A DNA stretch of 64,000 bases from Psoroptes ovis (lineage: Eukaryota > Arthropoda > Arachnida > Sarcoptiformes > Psoroptidae). Shown piece after piece: positions 49,901 to 63,300 of this stretch; the stretch's first letter is position 1; every line of letters begins with the position of its first letter. The notes below the pieces were generated by a model. It was not told the origin of the DNA and did no database searches. It worked only from the letters and a program-made list of their open reading frames with translations. The translations under genes and the position numbers were made by a program. The stretch is from the NCBI GenBank assembly GCA_002943765.1, contig PQWQ01000003.1, positions 1,922,001 to 1,986,000 of the forward strand, given 5' to 3'.

Positions 49901-51786
49901 AAAGAACAAACAAATGAACAAAAATTTTTAAATTTTTTCCATAGAAATTAATGATCCAAGACTTTTTTCTTTATTTTTCCGTCTTGCTTACCTCTCTTTG
50001 ATTATGTAATTATTCATTATTCGCGTTCATTATAATTATTCATCAACAACGAGATGATAATAATAATAATAATAATCATAAAATCTAAATCAAATTATAT
50101 AATAAGAAACCACAAATACAGCAACAAATGATTATCATTTTTGATTGTGGAAATGTTTGTTCGTTGTTTCTTTTGAAGAAATTTGAAATTTGAATTTCTG
50201 CTTTTCTCCAAAGATTTATTGAAATTTTTTTTATGGAAATAAAATAAAAAATTATGCCCGAGATAAGAGATTTTATTTTGTTTTAATACTTTTGAATCAA
50301 ATTATTCGTATTTATGGCTGTCAGTGTGTTTGTCTGCGTTTGTGTGTGACACAATTAAAGATAATGGCAAAACACATACATAGAAACAAACTAATAAACA
50401 AACGAAAAACAAACAAACAAACAATAATACCCATGAACATAAAACAAAATGAATGAATGATGGATTAGTGTTTTTGTATTTTGCATTTTGTATTTAAAAC
50501 AAAAAATAAAATAAAAATTTATTTATAGAATATAATTTAATCACATTATATAATAATGGTGATATTACAAGAAATTTTCCGAGATTTATTGTCTAAAAAT
50601 GAATGCTTTTTGTTTTGTTTAGGTTTGTTTTCGTTTGATTGATTCAATTCATGTTTTATATGCGTTCTTTGTGCATGTTGAAAAATCTTAGAAATCTTTT
50701 CAATCTTTCAATCAAAGATTGCGTTTGTTTTCTATGTGTGTACTCGTGATTGACATTAAAACGGCCAAGATTCTTAAGCATTTACACAGGATGTACTGGT
50801 CAAATGTGATATATTCTTTTCGGCGAACACATCAATTCATTGTTCATACTGCTCAAATACGATTACGATTCATTTATTCATTAATTCATTTTATTTTTGT
50901 CGCTTTGAGACTTGTTAGCATCATTCGATGATGATGATAAGCCAATTTGAATGCGAATCTTAATGATTTCAAGAGCAAAAAATAGCGAAAAAAAGCGAAA
51001 GAATCCGCCGAATCAATGAGATGCTTTGACATATGGTATGCCATAATTAATGATGCAAATTTTTCGACACACAAACGATGATGACAATGAATTTAATTTG
51101 ATTCTGATATTCTTTGTTTTGTGTTTTCTTTTAATGAAATGAATGAAAATTAATTGCAATTGGAACGGAAACTGATGATGAATTTGATTCAAATTAATAA
51201 TTATTAACACTTGTGACATCATTATTTTCTGGTAGTAAAATTACAATCATATTGTTTTCATATCATCATAAAATATGAATCTTTTCTAGTGGAAATTGCT
51301 TACATAATTTGACATTTTTCTTGCTTTTAAATTGGTCATTCATTTGTCATATTGTAATTTTGAAATTTTGCAACAAAATTACAAAAAAAATAGCGCTACA
51401 TCTTTGTCCAAGATTTTTGTTTTACAGTCATTTACATTGTTCATATCATCAAATGATTATTATGACCACAAAAAAAAACATTATTTATAATGGAAAAAAG
51501 ATTAATGAAAGATGTGGACAATTTTATCATTAAACATAATTTCCATAATCAACACATGTTTGTCCACAAATGATTCGAGTGGAAAAAAAGATGAAACAAA
51601 GTCAAAGTTTCCAAATTTGATACATTCAGAAAAAAAATGCTTGCGCAATCTGATATTCCTCAAAGATTTAAGATTCAAGACTCAATCTTTGAATCTTTTT
51701 CTTTTTTTTCTTTGATTCTAAAAATGGTCAACACTAATCTTCGAAGATTTCAAGTCATTTCGATGTCTTAGCTTTGTCGACCACAA

Positions 51787-51816
51787 GACAACATCTGGAT
51801 CGCAGCGGATGTTGTC
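51787..51816. repeat. GC-richer hairpin, 9-bp arms
   Basis: GACAACATC (51787-51795) and GATGTTGTC (51808-51816) are exactly complementary around a 12-nt loop (TGGATCGCAGCG). The flank and loop are not low-complexity, which stands out in this part of the window. Confidence 0.8.
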
Positions 51817-53868
51817 ATCATCGATTGATTTAGTTTAGTATTTAGATTCTTAATGCAATTCAATTCCATTAAAATCTATTTTGATAATTTCAGAGCCACA
51901 AAATCAAATCTTTGACCAAAAAGATATATTTTGTCAAATTCATCATCTTTAACAGCTTCATGATCTTGATTTTTGTTTAAAGTCCAAAAGCCAGAAAAAA
52001 ATAGAGCGGTACACATTTCATATGTTATCAATAACATTTGGAAAATTTTGGTGCACGCGTTTGGCACGTGTTGGTATATTGAACCAAAAAAATAAAAACA
52101 TGTTTTGTTCCAAATTGTATCATATCTTTATTCGGTCAAATTTTGTTTTCTTTCTTTGTCCATACATAGAAATAATAATAATAAAGGTCATATCATATTA
52201 TCATCATCATCGTCAGTGTGTTAAAGTAATTGTCTGTAATGTGGTCTTGTATGTATTAAATAGACAAATATCTTGATGCATTAGCTGTTATTCGTTTGTT
52301 TATTTATTCATTTCTTGTAAGACCATATTGATTCATCATCATCATCGTTTCATGGTTTCATATTTGTCAGATATGAACAAATACACAAACATTAATGGTA
52401 TTATTATTGAATAAACATGTTCCCGTATTAGACAGCTGCATTTTGATATGATCACATCAGATCAATGTGTGTATGTGTGTTGCACACCAAACTTTTCAAT
52501 TTTTTTAATTCAAAATTCAACTAATGATCATCGAACGAACTGAACACCAAATGTCACCTTTAGTAATGAAAAAACTAAAAATGCCTTATGGCTTTTGAAA
52601 ATTTCATTGAAAAACATAAAAATAACAGAAATCAAATGAAAATAAAAAGGTCATTCCCTAAAAAACGGCTCAATTGTTCGATAACGTTTTTTTCATAATC
52701 ATCTGTTTATGTGTGTGCATTTACCAGGTAAATGTTGCTCAAACACACGTAGGAACAAACCGACAAAATTTATTAGTGCGAAACCACCTTGTGTTTTCGT
52801 TGTATTAATCAAACATAAAAATATATGAAACACTGACACCGATGATGATGATGAACTCTTCTTCTGTCAAATGAATTTTGTTTTTGATTGAATGAATAAA
52901 AGCTAAATGAATAAATGAATATCGAAAATAACATTAAACAAACAAATGAAATTTATATTTCATTTTTTTCCGAATTCGCCCTTTTCCGATTGATAAAAAA
53001 TAAAAATTTCATTTTTATTTGAATATAAAACCCAATTAAATCTTAAACGGAAACATTCAGATATTCCAATATTCATTTTAATTTAACAATAAATTCAATT
53101 CATTTCAAACATTGAATTCAATTCATCATTGAATAGAATGAGCGTCAAACATTTGAAAACATTCATTTATTTTTTATTAATTAATTGAAGCATTTATTTG
53201 TTTGTTTGGGAACCAAAAATAAACAGTAATAATAATGATAATAAAAATACACATAATTAATGAAAGCCAGAAAAACAAGAAAAAATGAATTGACAAAAAT
53301 TATCACTAGATCATTTGAAAAAATAAAATAAAATAACATTGAAATAATCAATTCAATGATTCCATTAATGAATGTATTCGGATGATGAATTGAATAATAA
53401 AAAATTGAAAATTTCAATGATTTCAATATCATATTTTTGATCAATTTAAAAGGTTAAATTAAACAAAAATAAATTCATTTTTTGAGTGTTTATGTAAATA
53501 TGTGTGTGCGTTGATGATACAAAAATAGCAGAATACCATTGATAACATATGGATAATTTATTGTAAACATTGTTATTGGAATTGCAACGAAACATTTAAA
53601 CATTTGATAAATTGATTAACGGTAAAATAAAAATTGAAACAAAAATAATTAATGAATGAGTAAAATTTAAAATTTTCAATCTAAATACAGCACAAATATC
53701 GATGAGTTTTTATTTGGTTATGGTGAATTGGTTTTTTGTTTTGTGTTTGTGAATAATGTTTAGTTTTACTTTGTTATTATTGCAAAATCGCTATTGATTT
53801 TTCAATTGATGAGAAAAAATCAGAATTAAATTAATGAATAATGAATTAGAGAATTTGAATGATAATAA

Positions 53869-53874
53869 TTTATT
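53869..53874 (-). terminator. FEM1 poly(A) signal
   Basis: AATAAA on the minus strand lies 24 bp after the FEM1 stop codon, implying a very short 3' UTR. Confidence 0.55.
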
Positions 53875-53897
53875 TGAATCGTATTCGTATTTGTTTT

Positions 53898-56359
53898 TCA
53901 ATAAGATGATGATGATGATGATGAAAAAACTGTACTGAAAAAATCTTTACTTTGATGATCAATAATAAAATTTTTAATATCATTCGATATCGGTATATGA
54001 TTATTATTATTGTTGAATTTAATACCATTTTTAATCAATGTTTGAGCACATAAACATTTTAATGTTACATAATTAATTTTACAATAATTTATCAATTTTT
54101 GTATACGATTAATATTTTTATAATTTTCCAATAAATCTAATGGTGTTAAATTTTTATCATTACGCAAATCGATATGTGCACCTGAATCGACTAAATATTT
54201 AACCATTTGTAGATTACTTCGATGATTAATATTGTCTAATAAATAATGTAAAGCAGTATTACCACGTATGTCGACAATATTTAAATTAATACTTAAATCA
54301 ATTATCAATTTAAATACATTTATAATTGATGATAATGATTTATTATTATTATTGTTGTTGTTGTTGATATTCATTGATGATAAACATGTGAAATCATTTT
54401 CAAATGACAATATGCAAATAATATGCAATAATGATTGTGAATTAGCTGAACGTGGATCATTTGATAGGAAGTTGCGGATTAATTGCTCAAATTTTGTCCA
54501 TAATGTTGGCGATATTTGCATTTTTAATTGACACATAAATTCAATTAAACGTATTACAATCAAAAATTGTCGATCCAGTGGATTGAGATAGCCATTGAAT
54601 ATTAATCGTTCATCTTTGATCAATGCTTTATTATCAATTAAACGTTGTATACTTTTATTATTTTGTTCATCGTTATTGTTAATATTTTTACCACCATTAT
54701 CACTATTATTGCTACAATTATTTGTCGATTTTGTTGTCGTTATATTACATGATATCAATATTTGTGAGATAGCTATTTTTAATACTTCGAATATATCGTT
54801 AGGATTTAGCTCTGTTTCTTTTTTATGATACATTAAGGTGAATAATTCGATCAATGATAGGAAAATATTTTGTGTAATATCATTCAAATTATTTAATAAA
54901 CTATTATTTTGTTGCTGCTCTAAATTATACATCCATAATGAAAAACAATGAGAATATTTTCCAACATCAGCAAACGATGCGCCATGTACTCTAATAAAAA
55001 AATATGTATCTGGATGATTTATTGTCAATATACGTTCTCTAATAATCATTGCTTGATATTTCATTAATTCTGGATCACATAATAAATTATCAAGATCATC
55101 TTTGGTGCGAAATTCAATGCAATTATTATATGCATTCTTGAATGATTCATTTTTGTTAATTAAATTATTGATATATTTTCTATTGCATTTTTCTGTTAAC
55201 GATGCTGCTTTTCTCCAATATTTGAATGCATTACTTAAATTATTTAATTTATCGACAAACGTTGCACCTAATAATCGATAGCCATCAGTTTCTTCTTCAA
55301 TCGTACAATGGAACACTGATTTGAGGTAATGGAATATTTCAACATTACCATTGATACATGCTGTCATCAATGGTGTTAAACCGAAACAATCACGTTTTGG
55401 AATGGCACCATTTTTTATCAACAATCTCATTATGTCCATACTATCTGATTCAGCACAATCATGTAAAGCTGTGTTACCTTCAATTTTGAACATATTTGAG
55501 AAAAATGGAAAGAAAAATTCAAATTAGATTCAATTATTTGAAAAAATGTAAACAAACAGCACACCTTTCACACTTTGTCTATTAATTTGACAGCCTTGCT
55601 CAATCAAATATGAGGCTATACTATAATGACGTTTGAAGCAAGATATCATCAAACAAGTATGGCCATGTTTGTTTGCAATTTCGATATCGGCACCATTCTC
55701 TACCAAATATTTAACAATTTCAAAATGTCCATCAAAACATGCTGCTCTTAATGGTGTCGAATTTGTATGCGTTGTACAATTGACATTAGCTCCATGTTCA
55801 ATCAATAATTTGACACAATTAATGTTGCCAGCGGCTGCTGCACACCATAATGGAGGTGTATCATCAACAGTTTCGCCATCAAATTCAACTTTTCCAACCT
55901 AGAAAATAATGACAAGAAAAATTCAGTGAGAAAATTTACAAATAAATTCAATTAAATAAAAAAAATTTACTTGTTCGATGTCGACATCACAATAATCAAT
56001 CAAAAATTTAATGATATCATAATATCCATATCTTGTTGCAATCAATAATAATGTTGTACCTTCTAATTTACTTTTGACAATTGTTTGTATTTCAGATTTT
56101 GACAATGGATGAATTAAATCCTAAAGAAAAAATATATATTTAAATTGAAAATTATTTTAAAAAATAAATAAAATAAATAATTTCAAGGTTATTTGAAAAT
56201 TGAATACACCTGTTTTTTTTCATTTGATAAAATTCAATTTTTCTAAATAATAACATTTAAAATATAACTTGAATGTCACATTTCATACACACATACCTTA
56301 AGTAATGGTAAATTTTCCTGGTAAACAGCATTGAAAACATTTAAAACAAGGACTTCCAT
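53898..56359 (-). CDS. FEM1: FEM1-family ankyrin-repeat protein (FEM1A/C-like)
   Basis: Minus-strand exons are 56359-56297, 56120-55971, 55898-55565 and 55477-53898 (708 residues; vertebrate FEM1 is about 620-670). An in-frame TGA is three codons before the ATG. Introns are 176, 72 and 87 nt. N-terminal ankyrin repeats cover about residues 1-240, with VEFDGETVDDTPPLW, NSTPLRAACFDGH, HGHTCLMISC and NTALHDCAESDSMDIM, closest to FEM1A/FEM1C. A TPR-like middle (LLGATFVDK, YWRKA, RERIL...HPDTYFFIRV) follows, then further ankyrin repeats near the C-terminus. FEM1 proteins are substrate receptors of CUL2-RBX1 ubiquitin ligases that read C-terminal degrons, notably Arg-ended ones. Asn-rich insertions near residues 450-480 and 565 explain the extra length. 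Confidence 0.94.
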
Positions 56360-59300
56360 ACCAATTCAAAATTTGTTTGAATTTATTTTTGTGTTCGGAT
56401 TTAATCGGTAAGCTTAAAGTGAAAACAAACAAAAAAAATGAATGTCGATGATTACAAACAAATTATTGGATTATTTATATGGAAAATAGATTAAAATCTT
56501 TAGATTTTTAAATAACAAATAAATAATTATAATTAAGTAATCACAAATTTTTTTAATTCATTTCTCTTGAATGCGATTTAAAATTTAAGATTAAATTACT
56601 TTCTTATGAATGAATTCAAGTTGCAATAAGAATAAGAAGAATTTATTCCGAGAATATAAAAATATTTACTTGAAATATGAAAAATTGTGTACTTTTCAAT
56701 GTTTTTTTTCGAATAATAATTTTATGAATGACAAACTGGGAAAAAATTTGACAAATAACATCAAAAAAAAAATTTGTTTATTTCGCTTGAAATTTGAAAA
56801 AAAGGAATTTTTGTGGGAAATAAACAAAGAATTTCATTTATTTATTTTTACTAATTCACAAAAAAATGTAACAACCAGAATATTCTCTAAAATACTTGAA
56901 TATTTGTGTGCTTGCATTGGTTTAAACACAAATGATGTCAATGCTTTTTCTCCGTTGGCAGCAAAATAGAATTCAAATGAAAAAAAAAATTCAATTAATT
57001 AATTAATCACAATTTAACGTCATTCGACAACAACCAAAAAAAAAGTTAAACGTCATTCGAGATAATGAAAATCTAGAAAATGAATTTTGGATTTGAATCT
57101 GCACACACGCACACACAGACACATGAGATAATCATTTTTTTTTTTTTTTTTTTTTGGTTTGATAAATTCAATGAATAAAAAAATATCACTCAAAAAAATT
57201 GATGATGCTTACTTACATACAAACACCAAGAGAAACAAGAATGTCTGATGATAGAAACAAATGAAAATTTGAATTTATAAAAACAAATAAAAATGAAAAT
57301 TGAAACAAAATTTCAACATTAAGAGGATAATATATGAATCAATTAATTATTAATGAAACAATTTTAAAATGTTTTATTTATTTATTCATTTTTCTTTCTT
57401 TTTTGCTTTATATATGAAACTTTTTATTTTATTTTTTCAATTTCATTCATTACACACGCTACTGAATGAATGAAAATATGTCATGATATTTTATTTCGAA
57501 AAATTGAAAAATTGCAAACAAAATAAAATTCAATGACTGAAAAATTTCAATCACAAAATACTTGATTTAATTTTTCAAATAAAATAAAATAAATGAAAAA
57601 CGAATAAGAAAATACATTTCAATGATAAATCAATAAAAAACTATCATAGTTTCATACTATGCAATGATTAGTGATATTAATGAAAATAATACTTCATCAA
57701 AAAAAATGAAAATACTGTAAAATCATCTTTACTTTGGCACAAAAAATGATAACGGTAATGATGATGGTTGAAATATAAATTCATATCAAAGCAAACAAAT
57801 TTTTGTTTTCTGCACTAAACCATGGTGCAATTATTTTTAATAAAAAATCAATGATTTGAAATTTGAACGAATCAAAGATCAAATAGAATTTGTTTGGAGT
57901 TTGAACCGATCAAACCGAACCGAAACAACGGAAGAAATGCGTGTTTCAACGGGAGAATCGATTTGAGATAAAAACAAGAATAAATTTGACAAAATCAAAG
58001 AATTCAAGCTAGAATTTGTCAAAGAAAAATAGTAAATAAGTTTCATTGGTTTATACTTACGTGTTAATCAAAATTCAAAAAATTTTAGATTATTTGAAAT
58101 AATAAACACAAATGATTTTAATTGAGATTTTCAATAATTAAAATTGATTTTATATTTTCTCTTCTTTCACTGCACACACATATGTCGCTATCACATCAAT
58201 ATTTCACATGTGTATTCAATTCATTTGACAAATCTTTTGAAATGATTCGATGTATTTTATTGAATTTTATTTTTTTGCTTCAAAAAAATTCAATAAAAAA
58301 AAGGACGAAAGAGAAAGTTGATTACGATTGCTTATAAACAACGAATAAAACAAAATAAATACACACATAAAGATGCAATTACTAATATTCAAGTCGAAAT
58401 TTGATTTGTACAAATACAAATACAAATAAACTTTTGTTTTACTCTCGCTCTCTGTTTGTCTATGTATTTCTTGTTTATTTATTGATTTCAAATTTCAAAT
58501 TTCAAACAAATAATCAGTCATTAACTAAACGAAATAAACAAAGCGATTGTTAGCTATTGATTGATAATAATAGCAGCAAAATAATTTTACGATTTCTTAC
58601 AATTTTTCGCGATCAATCGTAAATAATGATGTGTTGTAAAAATTGTTGTAAATACTCCATACACACACGCAAACACAAAATGATAATAAATAATAAATTT
58701 TTTTTGATGAACTTGAAAATTTGATTTGCTTTGAATTTTTCTATATTTTGTTGTAGTTTGCACCACATACAATCACATCACATTGAAAATGATTTTCGAA
58801 GCCGCAAAATATGAAAATATTTTTCAAACATTTTTCAATTTTTGATAGCAGCAATCATTTATTCATTCATTCATCATCAACTTCCATTAACAATTGATTG
58901 TAATGATTGTCGTTGTTTAAATTGAAAATTATTTAATCATTATTATCCATTTAACAAAAATGAATGTCGACACTGGCAGACATCGTCGTGTAATACAAAT
59001 AGCTTTTATATACACCTCTCTCTGTCGATCATAGCGAATCGGATTCAAATGATGAATAAGTGATGATGTCAGTATAATAATAATTATAATAATTGAAAAA
59101 CAAATGATGATGGCTGCGTAGAAATGATAATTTCAATCATTCATTTCATTTTTGAACATTTCTGCAACATTCATACTATTAGTTCAATTCAAAGTGTTTA
59201 GTTGCGATTGATTGGATGCGAATCCGAATCTCCGAATGCATATGAATAAATTGAAATGTGATGTGAAAATATAAAAATGAGATTCAATAATAGCCATGAG

Positions 59301-59732
59301 CAGTAACAGTGAATACACCAAATAATATTTTGAAGGTCATTTGTTGAATCTCCTCATTTCTCCTCATTAATTTTTGCCATTAGAATTGAATGAATGAAAG
59401 AAAATGATGGAAAATACATTCAATAGAATTGAAGTGTATATGATATGATTGATTGTCGATCATTTTCATTTGTTTGTTTCAATCGATAATATTGATGAAT
59501 GGATAGAAATTCTTCATTCAATTGAATGAGATTCTGATTTCACTTTTTTATTTTGCCCAAGTGTGTATATGGAAGAATAAAATTTGGTGAAAAATGAATG
59601 AAATTTTTTATTTCATTTTTTCTGGTTAGTAGAAAAAGTAGAAGTCTATTTTGAAGTGTATGCGGTATGTTTGTGTAGGTTTGTTTATTATTGACAGCTT
59701 ATATTTACGCGTTTGCTGATTTTTGTTATTTC

Positions 59733-59787
59733 GGTTCTCGGCTAAAAATTGCTCATGGTTGTTGAGCAACAATCAGCCAAAAAAACC
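59733..59787. repeat. Three-tier nested inverted repeat
   Basis: From outside in, GGTT (59733-59736) pairs with AACC (59784-59787), GGCT (59740-59743) with AGCC (59775-59778), and TTGCTCA (59749-59755) with TGAGCAA (59763-59769) around a 7-nt loop. Nearly symmetrical internal loops give an imperfect stem of about 24 nt per arm. Confidence 0.7.
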
Positions 59788-60216
59788 AAAAAACAAAAAA
59801 AAATGCTTTTATCAATATTTTGCCAGATATTATCATGCTTGGAACCCTGGCAACGTTTTTTGATATTTTTGATATTTCAATTGTAATTATTTGACATTTG
59901 GCTAAACGAAAATGAAAGGGAAAAAAAAGCTCTGATTGTTATCTGATGTAATCAATGAATAGATTTTTTTTAGACCAGAATATTTTCATTTAGCCAACAA
60001 TGTTACAGAAAATTTCAAGGTTACCATTGCGAAAATTGCGATGATAAATGTCTTTGAATTCAATTGTCAAACAAACAACTTAACGAAACTACAAGCGAAA
60101 AATCAATTAATTTAACCCTGAATTTTCTATTTCTATTTCACAACATCCATTTTGGATCGGAATTTACCAGAAAAAAATAATAAAACTATCAATAATAATA
60201 ATGACCATAATAAATA

Positions 60217-60396
60217 ATGTCCAAGTTCATGGTTTCGACCTTGAATATCGGCAGCCTTAGCAGCAGTAGCCGAATAATACCAGCATATTCTATGTATATT
60301 GATGGAATATATAGAATTCTGAATGGTGAAAAAATTGTAGGAAGAATTGTTGATGACCTTGTTCGTTTATCAAGGCTGAATCCATACACATTATAA
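60217..60396 (+). CDS. Small ORF of unknown status (59 residues)
   Basis: An ATG-initiated ORF (MSKFMVSTLNIGSLSSSSR... to ...LVRLSRLNPYTL) has unusually balanced amino-acid content for this region, including Gly, Asp, Val and Arg. The antisense strand is also open for 111 codons (60524-60189), so composition alone cannot decide which, if either, is coding. No family is recognised, and there is no clear promoter or intron signal. Confidence 0.2.
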   Translation: MSKFMVSTLNIGSLSSSSRIIPAYSMYIDGIYRILNGEKIVGRIVDDLVRLSRLNPYTL

Positions 60397-63300
60397 TGTT
60401 GAATGATATGAAGAATATTCTGGTGCTGCAATTCTGGTTTATTGTGTGTGAGACAATTATATAGAATTTTGTGATTGCCAATGAATATGTTCAGCTTGAA
60501 TATTACTATTTTGTTCAAGATCATTTCTTCAATTCTTTTAGCATGATTCTTTGTTGAGTATTCTGCCAGTATACAAAATTTTCATGGTCAACCATTCTAT
60601 ATACAATTTTATTGATACTTTAATCATACACAGAATCATAATGCACATTGTTCAGTATTTTTCCAAGCAAATGTGGCGCCATTTTGTATTCGATATGTGC
60701 AATATTCTTCCAGCTTTTCTTGTTGTAATGATTAAAAATAATGAATAATGTAATGTGCGACGCATAAGACGAAATTGAGTTGAACTTGAACTAATTTTCT
60801 TTCTTTGAATTTAGTTGCCAACGCAATTCAATTCTTTCCCGTAATTCTTGTTTAATATCCTTGAATTTCATTCAATTTCAATGTTATCATTTTTTATTAT
60901 TATTGTCATTTGCACTGATAATGATGATAATGTAATTTATTTTTATTTTATTGGTCACCGGTAAGAAATGATGGAAAAGAAAATCAAATTAATGATATAA
61001 TTATGGAAATTTTCGCGATTACGTTCAATCGAAAATCATGTGATGATCATTTTCCTTCTCATTTCCATTGATTTATTCAATCATCAAAGTTATTTCACAA
61101 AAAAAATTGAAAATTTTTCGTAATCCCATTCATATATAATCATCTGATATTCAAAAAAAAAACTTGATTAGAACATGAAAAACAACAAGAAAATGTTTGA
61201 TCGGTTGATTGCCTGGGCTGATTGAATGATCGTCGGATGGATGGATGGATGAATCGAATGATTCAAGTAATTGATTAATTCATTCATTGATTGATTGCAA
61301 AAGCAAAAATTTTCAATTGATAATTTTGAATTATTTGATTATTTAAATTTTCGAATTTCGAAACGTTTTTTCTATGATTTTGCTCATTTCTGTCATAAAT
61401 CGGGCACAATCATTGATAAATTCGATATATGTTCATCGATCAATCGAAATTAATTGATTTCTTCGGATGAACTATGTTCAATCAATGAAAAAAATGATTG
61501 ATTATTTCAATATAAGAAATTAAGAAAAAATTCAATTAATTTTCCTTTATTAATTAATCAATTGGCAAATCAATTTTCCTTTAAATTTCATTCAATCAAA
61601 ATGGATTAATCAAAATGTGAAGATTTTTATTGTGTTTTAATCTCTCATACTCCACACCCTGATAAATCATTGATTTCCTGCAAACCTATGCAAGAAAAAT
61701 AACGGAACTAAAGTGTTGAATGACGAAAAAAAAATTGTCAATTTCAAATCGTAAAATGTGTGCGCAGATAGAACCCTTTGAAATGTTTAAGGATTAAATA
61801 AAGGTTTGAAATTAATGAAAATGAAATGGCTTAAATTCAATGAAATATCAAAGAAATTTTTGTTCATTTAAATCCTTTCGCTTATTTGTTTTTTGCAATA
61901 AAATACAAATTGTCAGGGATGATAATAATAATGATGATATATCATCATCATCATGACTATCATCAATGATTGTCAAAAAAAACAGAAATGATGGCGGAAA
62001 TGTTTTTTGTTTTCATTCATTCATTCATTAATTATTATCATTCATTTCCACAGATGCACACACACAAACCTACTGACACATACGTACAGACATCATTAAG
62101 ATGGTCAAGATTTAGTTTCCAAGAAATTTTTTGAAGATTTTTTTTCGTTTCGCTGAAATCAAAAATGTAATGAAATAATTGCCAAATTATAAAACAATTC
62201 ATTCATTTTAAATCATAATTTGAATAAATGTCCATTGAAAATCGTCATCCAAAATGGTCGATTGTTGACATCGTCTTGTTGTCGAGGTTTGTCCTGTGTG
62301 TAACCGGACGATTCTCAAATTTTCTGGACATTTTTTTTCCTCTAAAAATTTTCAAGAAATTTCGTTTGAACAACAAAATGTTTCTCTTTTGAAAGATTCA
62401 ATTGAATCCATTTGTTTGATATACATACATCGAATGAGACACAAAAGAGTCAAATACAAAATCTCATAGAGAAATTATATTTCTTCAAGTTTCTCTCACA
62501 TTTATTCATTTTGTTATTTGGCTTCAAATATATTGAATATGATCATCAAATAAAAAGAATCTTGGCACATCTTATCTAAAATTTATCATAAAAATCTGGT
62601 ATTTCTTATCTTTCAATTCAAGTATTCTCGTTACTTGTTTTATAAATTCGTATTCAAACAATGTTCGGACACACATACATATTGTCAATGTTGATTCTCT
62701 GTTGAATTTTCTGTCAAATTTCCTCCGCTGAATCCATGTTCATATTTCCATCCATACAATCTTTTATATTTCACTTTATTCTCAATTTCCATTTCTCAAT
62801 GTTAAAATCCATTCTCTTTTATTTCAAAAAATTTAAAATTAAAGAAAAAAAGTTGTCGTGTTGGAACCTGTTGCTGTTGTTGTTTTGCTATTGAATACCT
62901 TGTTTTATTTGTTTTAATTTAACAACAAATAAATGGAAAATGGATAGAGAATAATGGCTTGGAAACAAATGAATAAACAACCTGAAACATACGAACAAAC
63001 AATCTGAAATAATAATAATAATAAATAGATAGTTATTCCATTGTCAAAATTTATCAGTTATTTTTATTTATTTACATATCTGTTTATTTATATTATCATT
63101 ATTCATTCAAATTTTCCTTGTGTTTTCAAAGTTTTCTATTCTTTTGTGTTTTCATATTTTTGATTTTTTGTTAATTTATTTGTATACCAAAAAAATAAAG
63201 ACACAATCCTCATCTTTGTATCATCATCATTGTGTGATTTTTCGGATTCATTTTGACACTATTTTCTGGTCAAAAAAAAGCATTTTACAAAAACCTTAAA

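Larger units (their letters stand above)
44176..53897. other. Gene-poor spacer between TMEM221-like and FEM1
   Basis: These 9.7 kb are without a convincing gene. They include probable 5' UTR and promoter of the TMEM221-like gene, a 26-T run at 46893-46918, a GC-richer island at 48405-48545, a hairpin at 51787-51816 and many short ATC/AAT repeats. Two stretches have coding-like composition but no family match: 48437-48844 (plus, 135 open codons without an ATG start) and 51876-52030 (minus, ending KDDEFDKIYLFGQRFDF). Near 53870 is the FEM1 3' flank. Confidence 0.55.
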
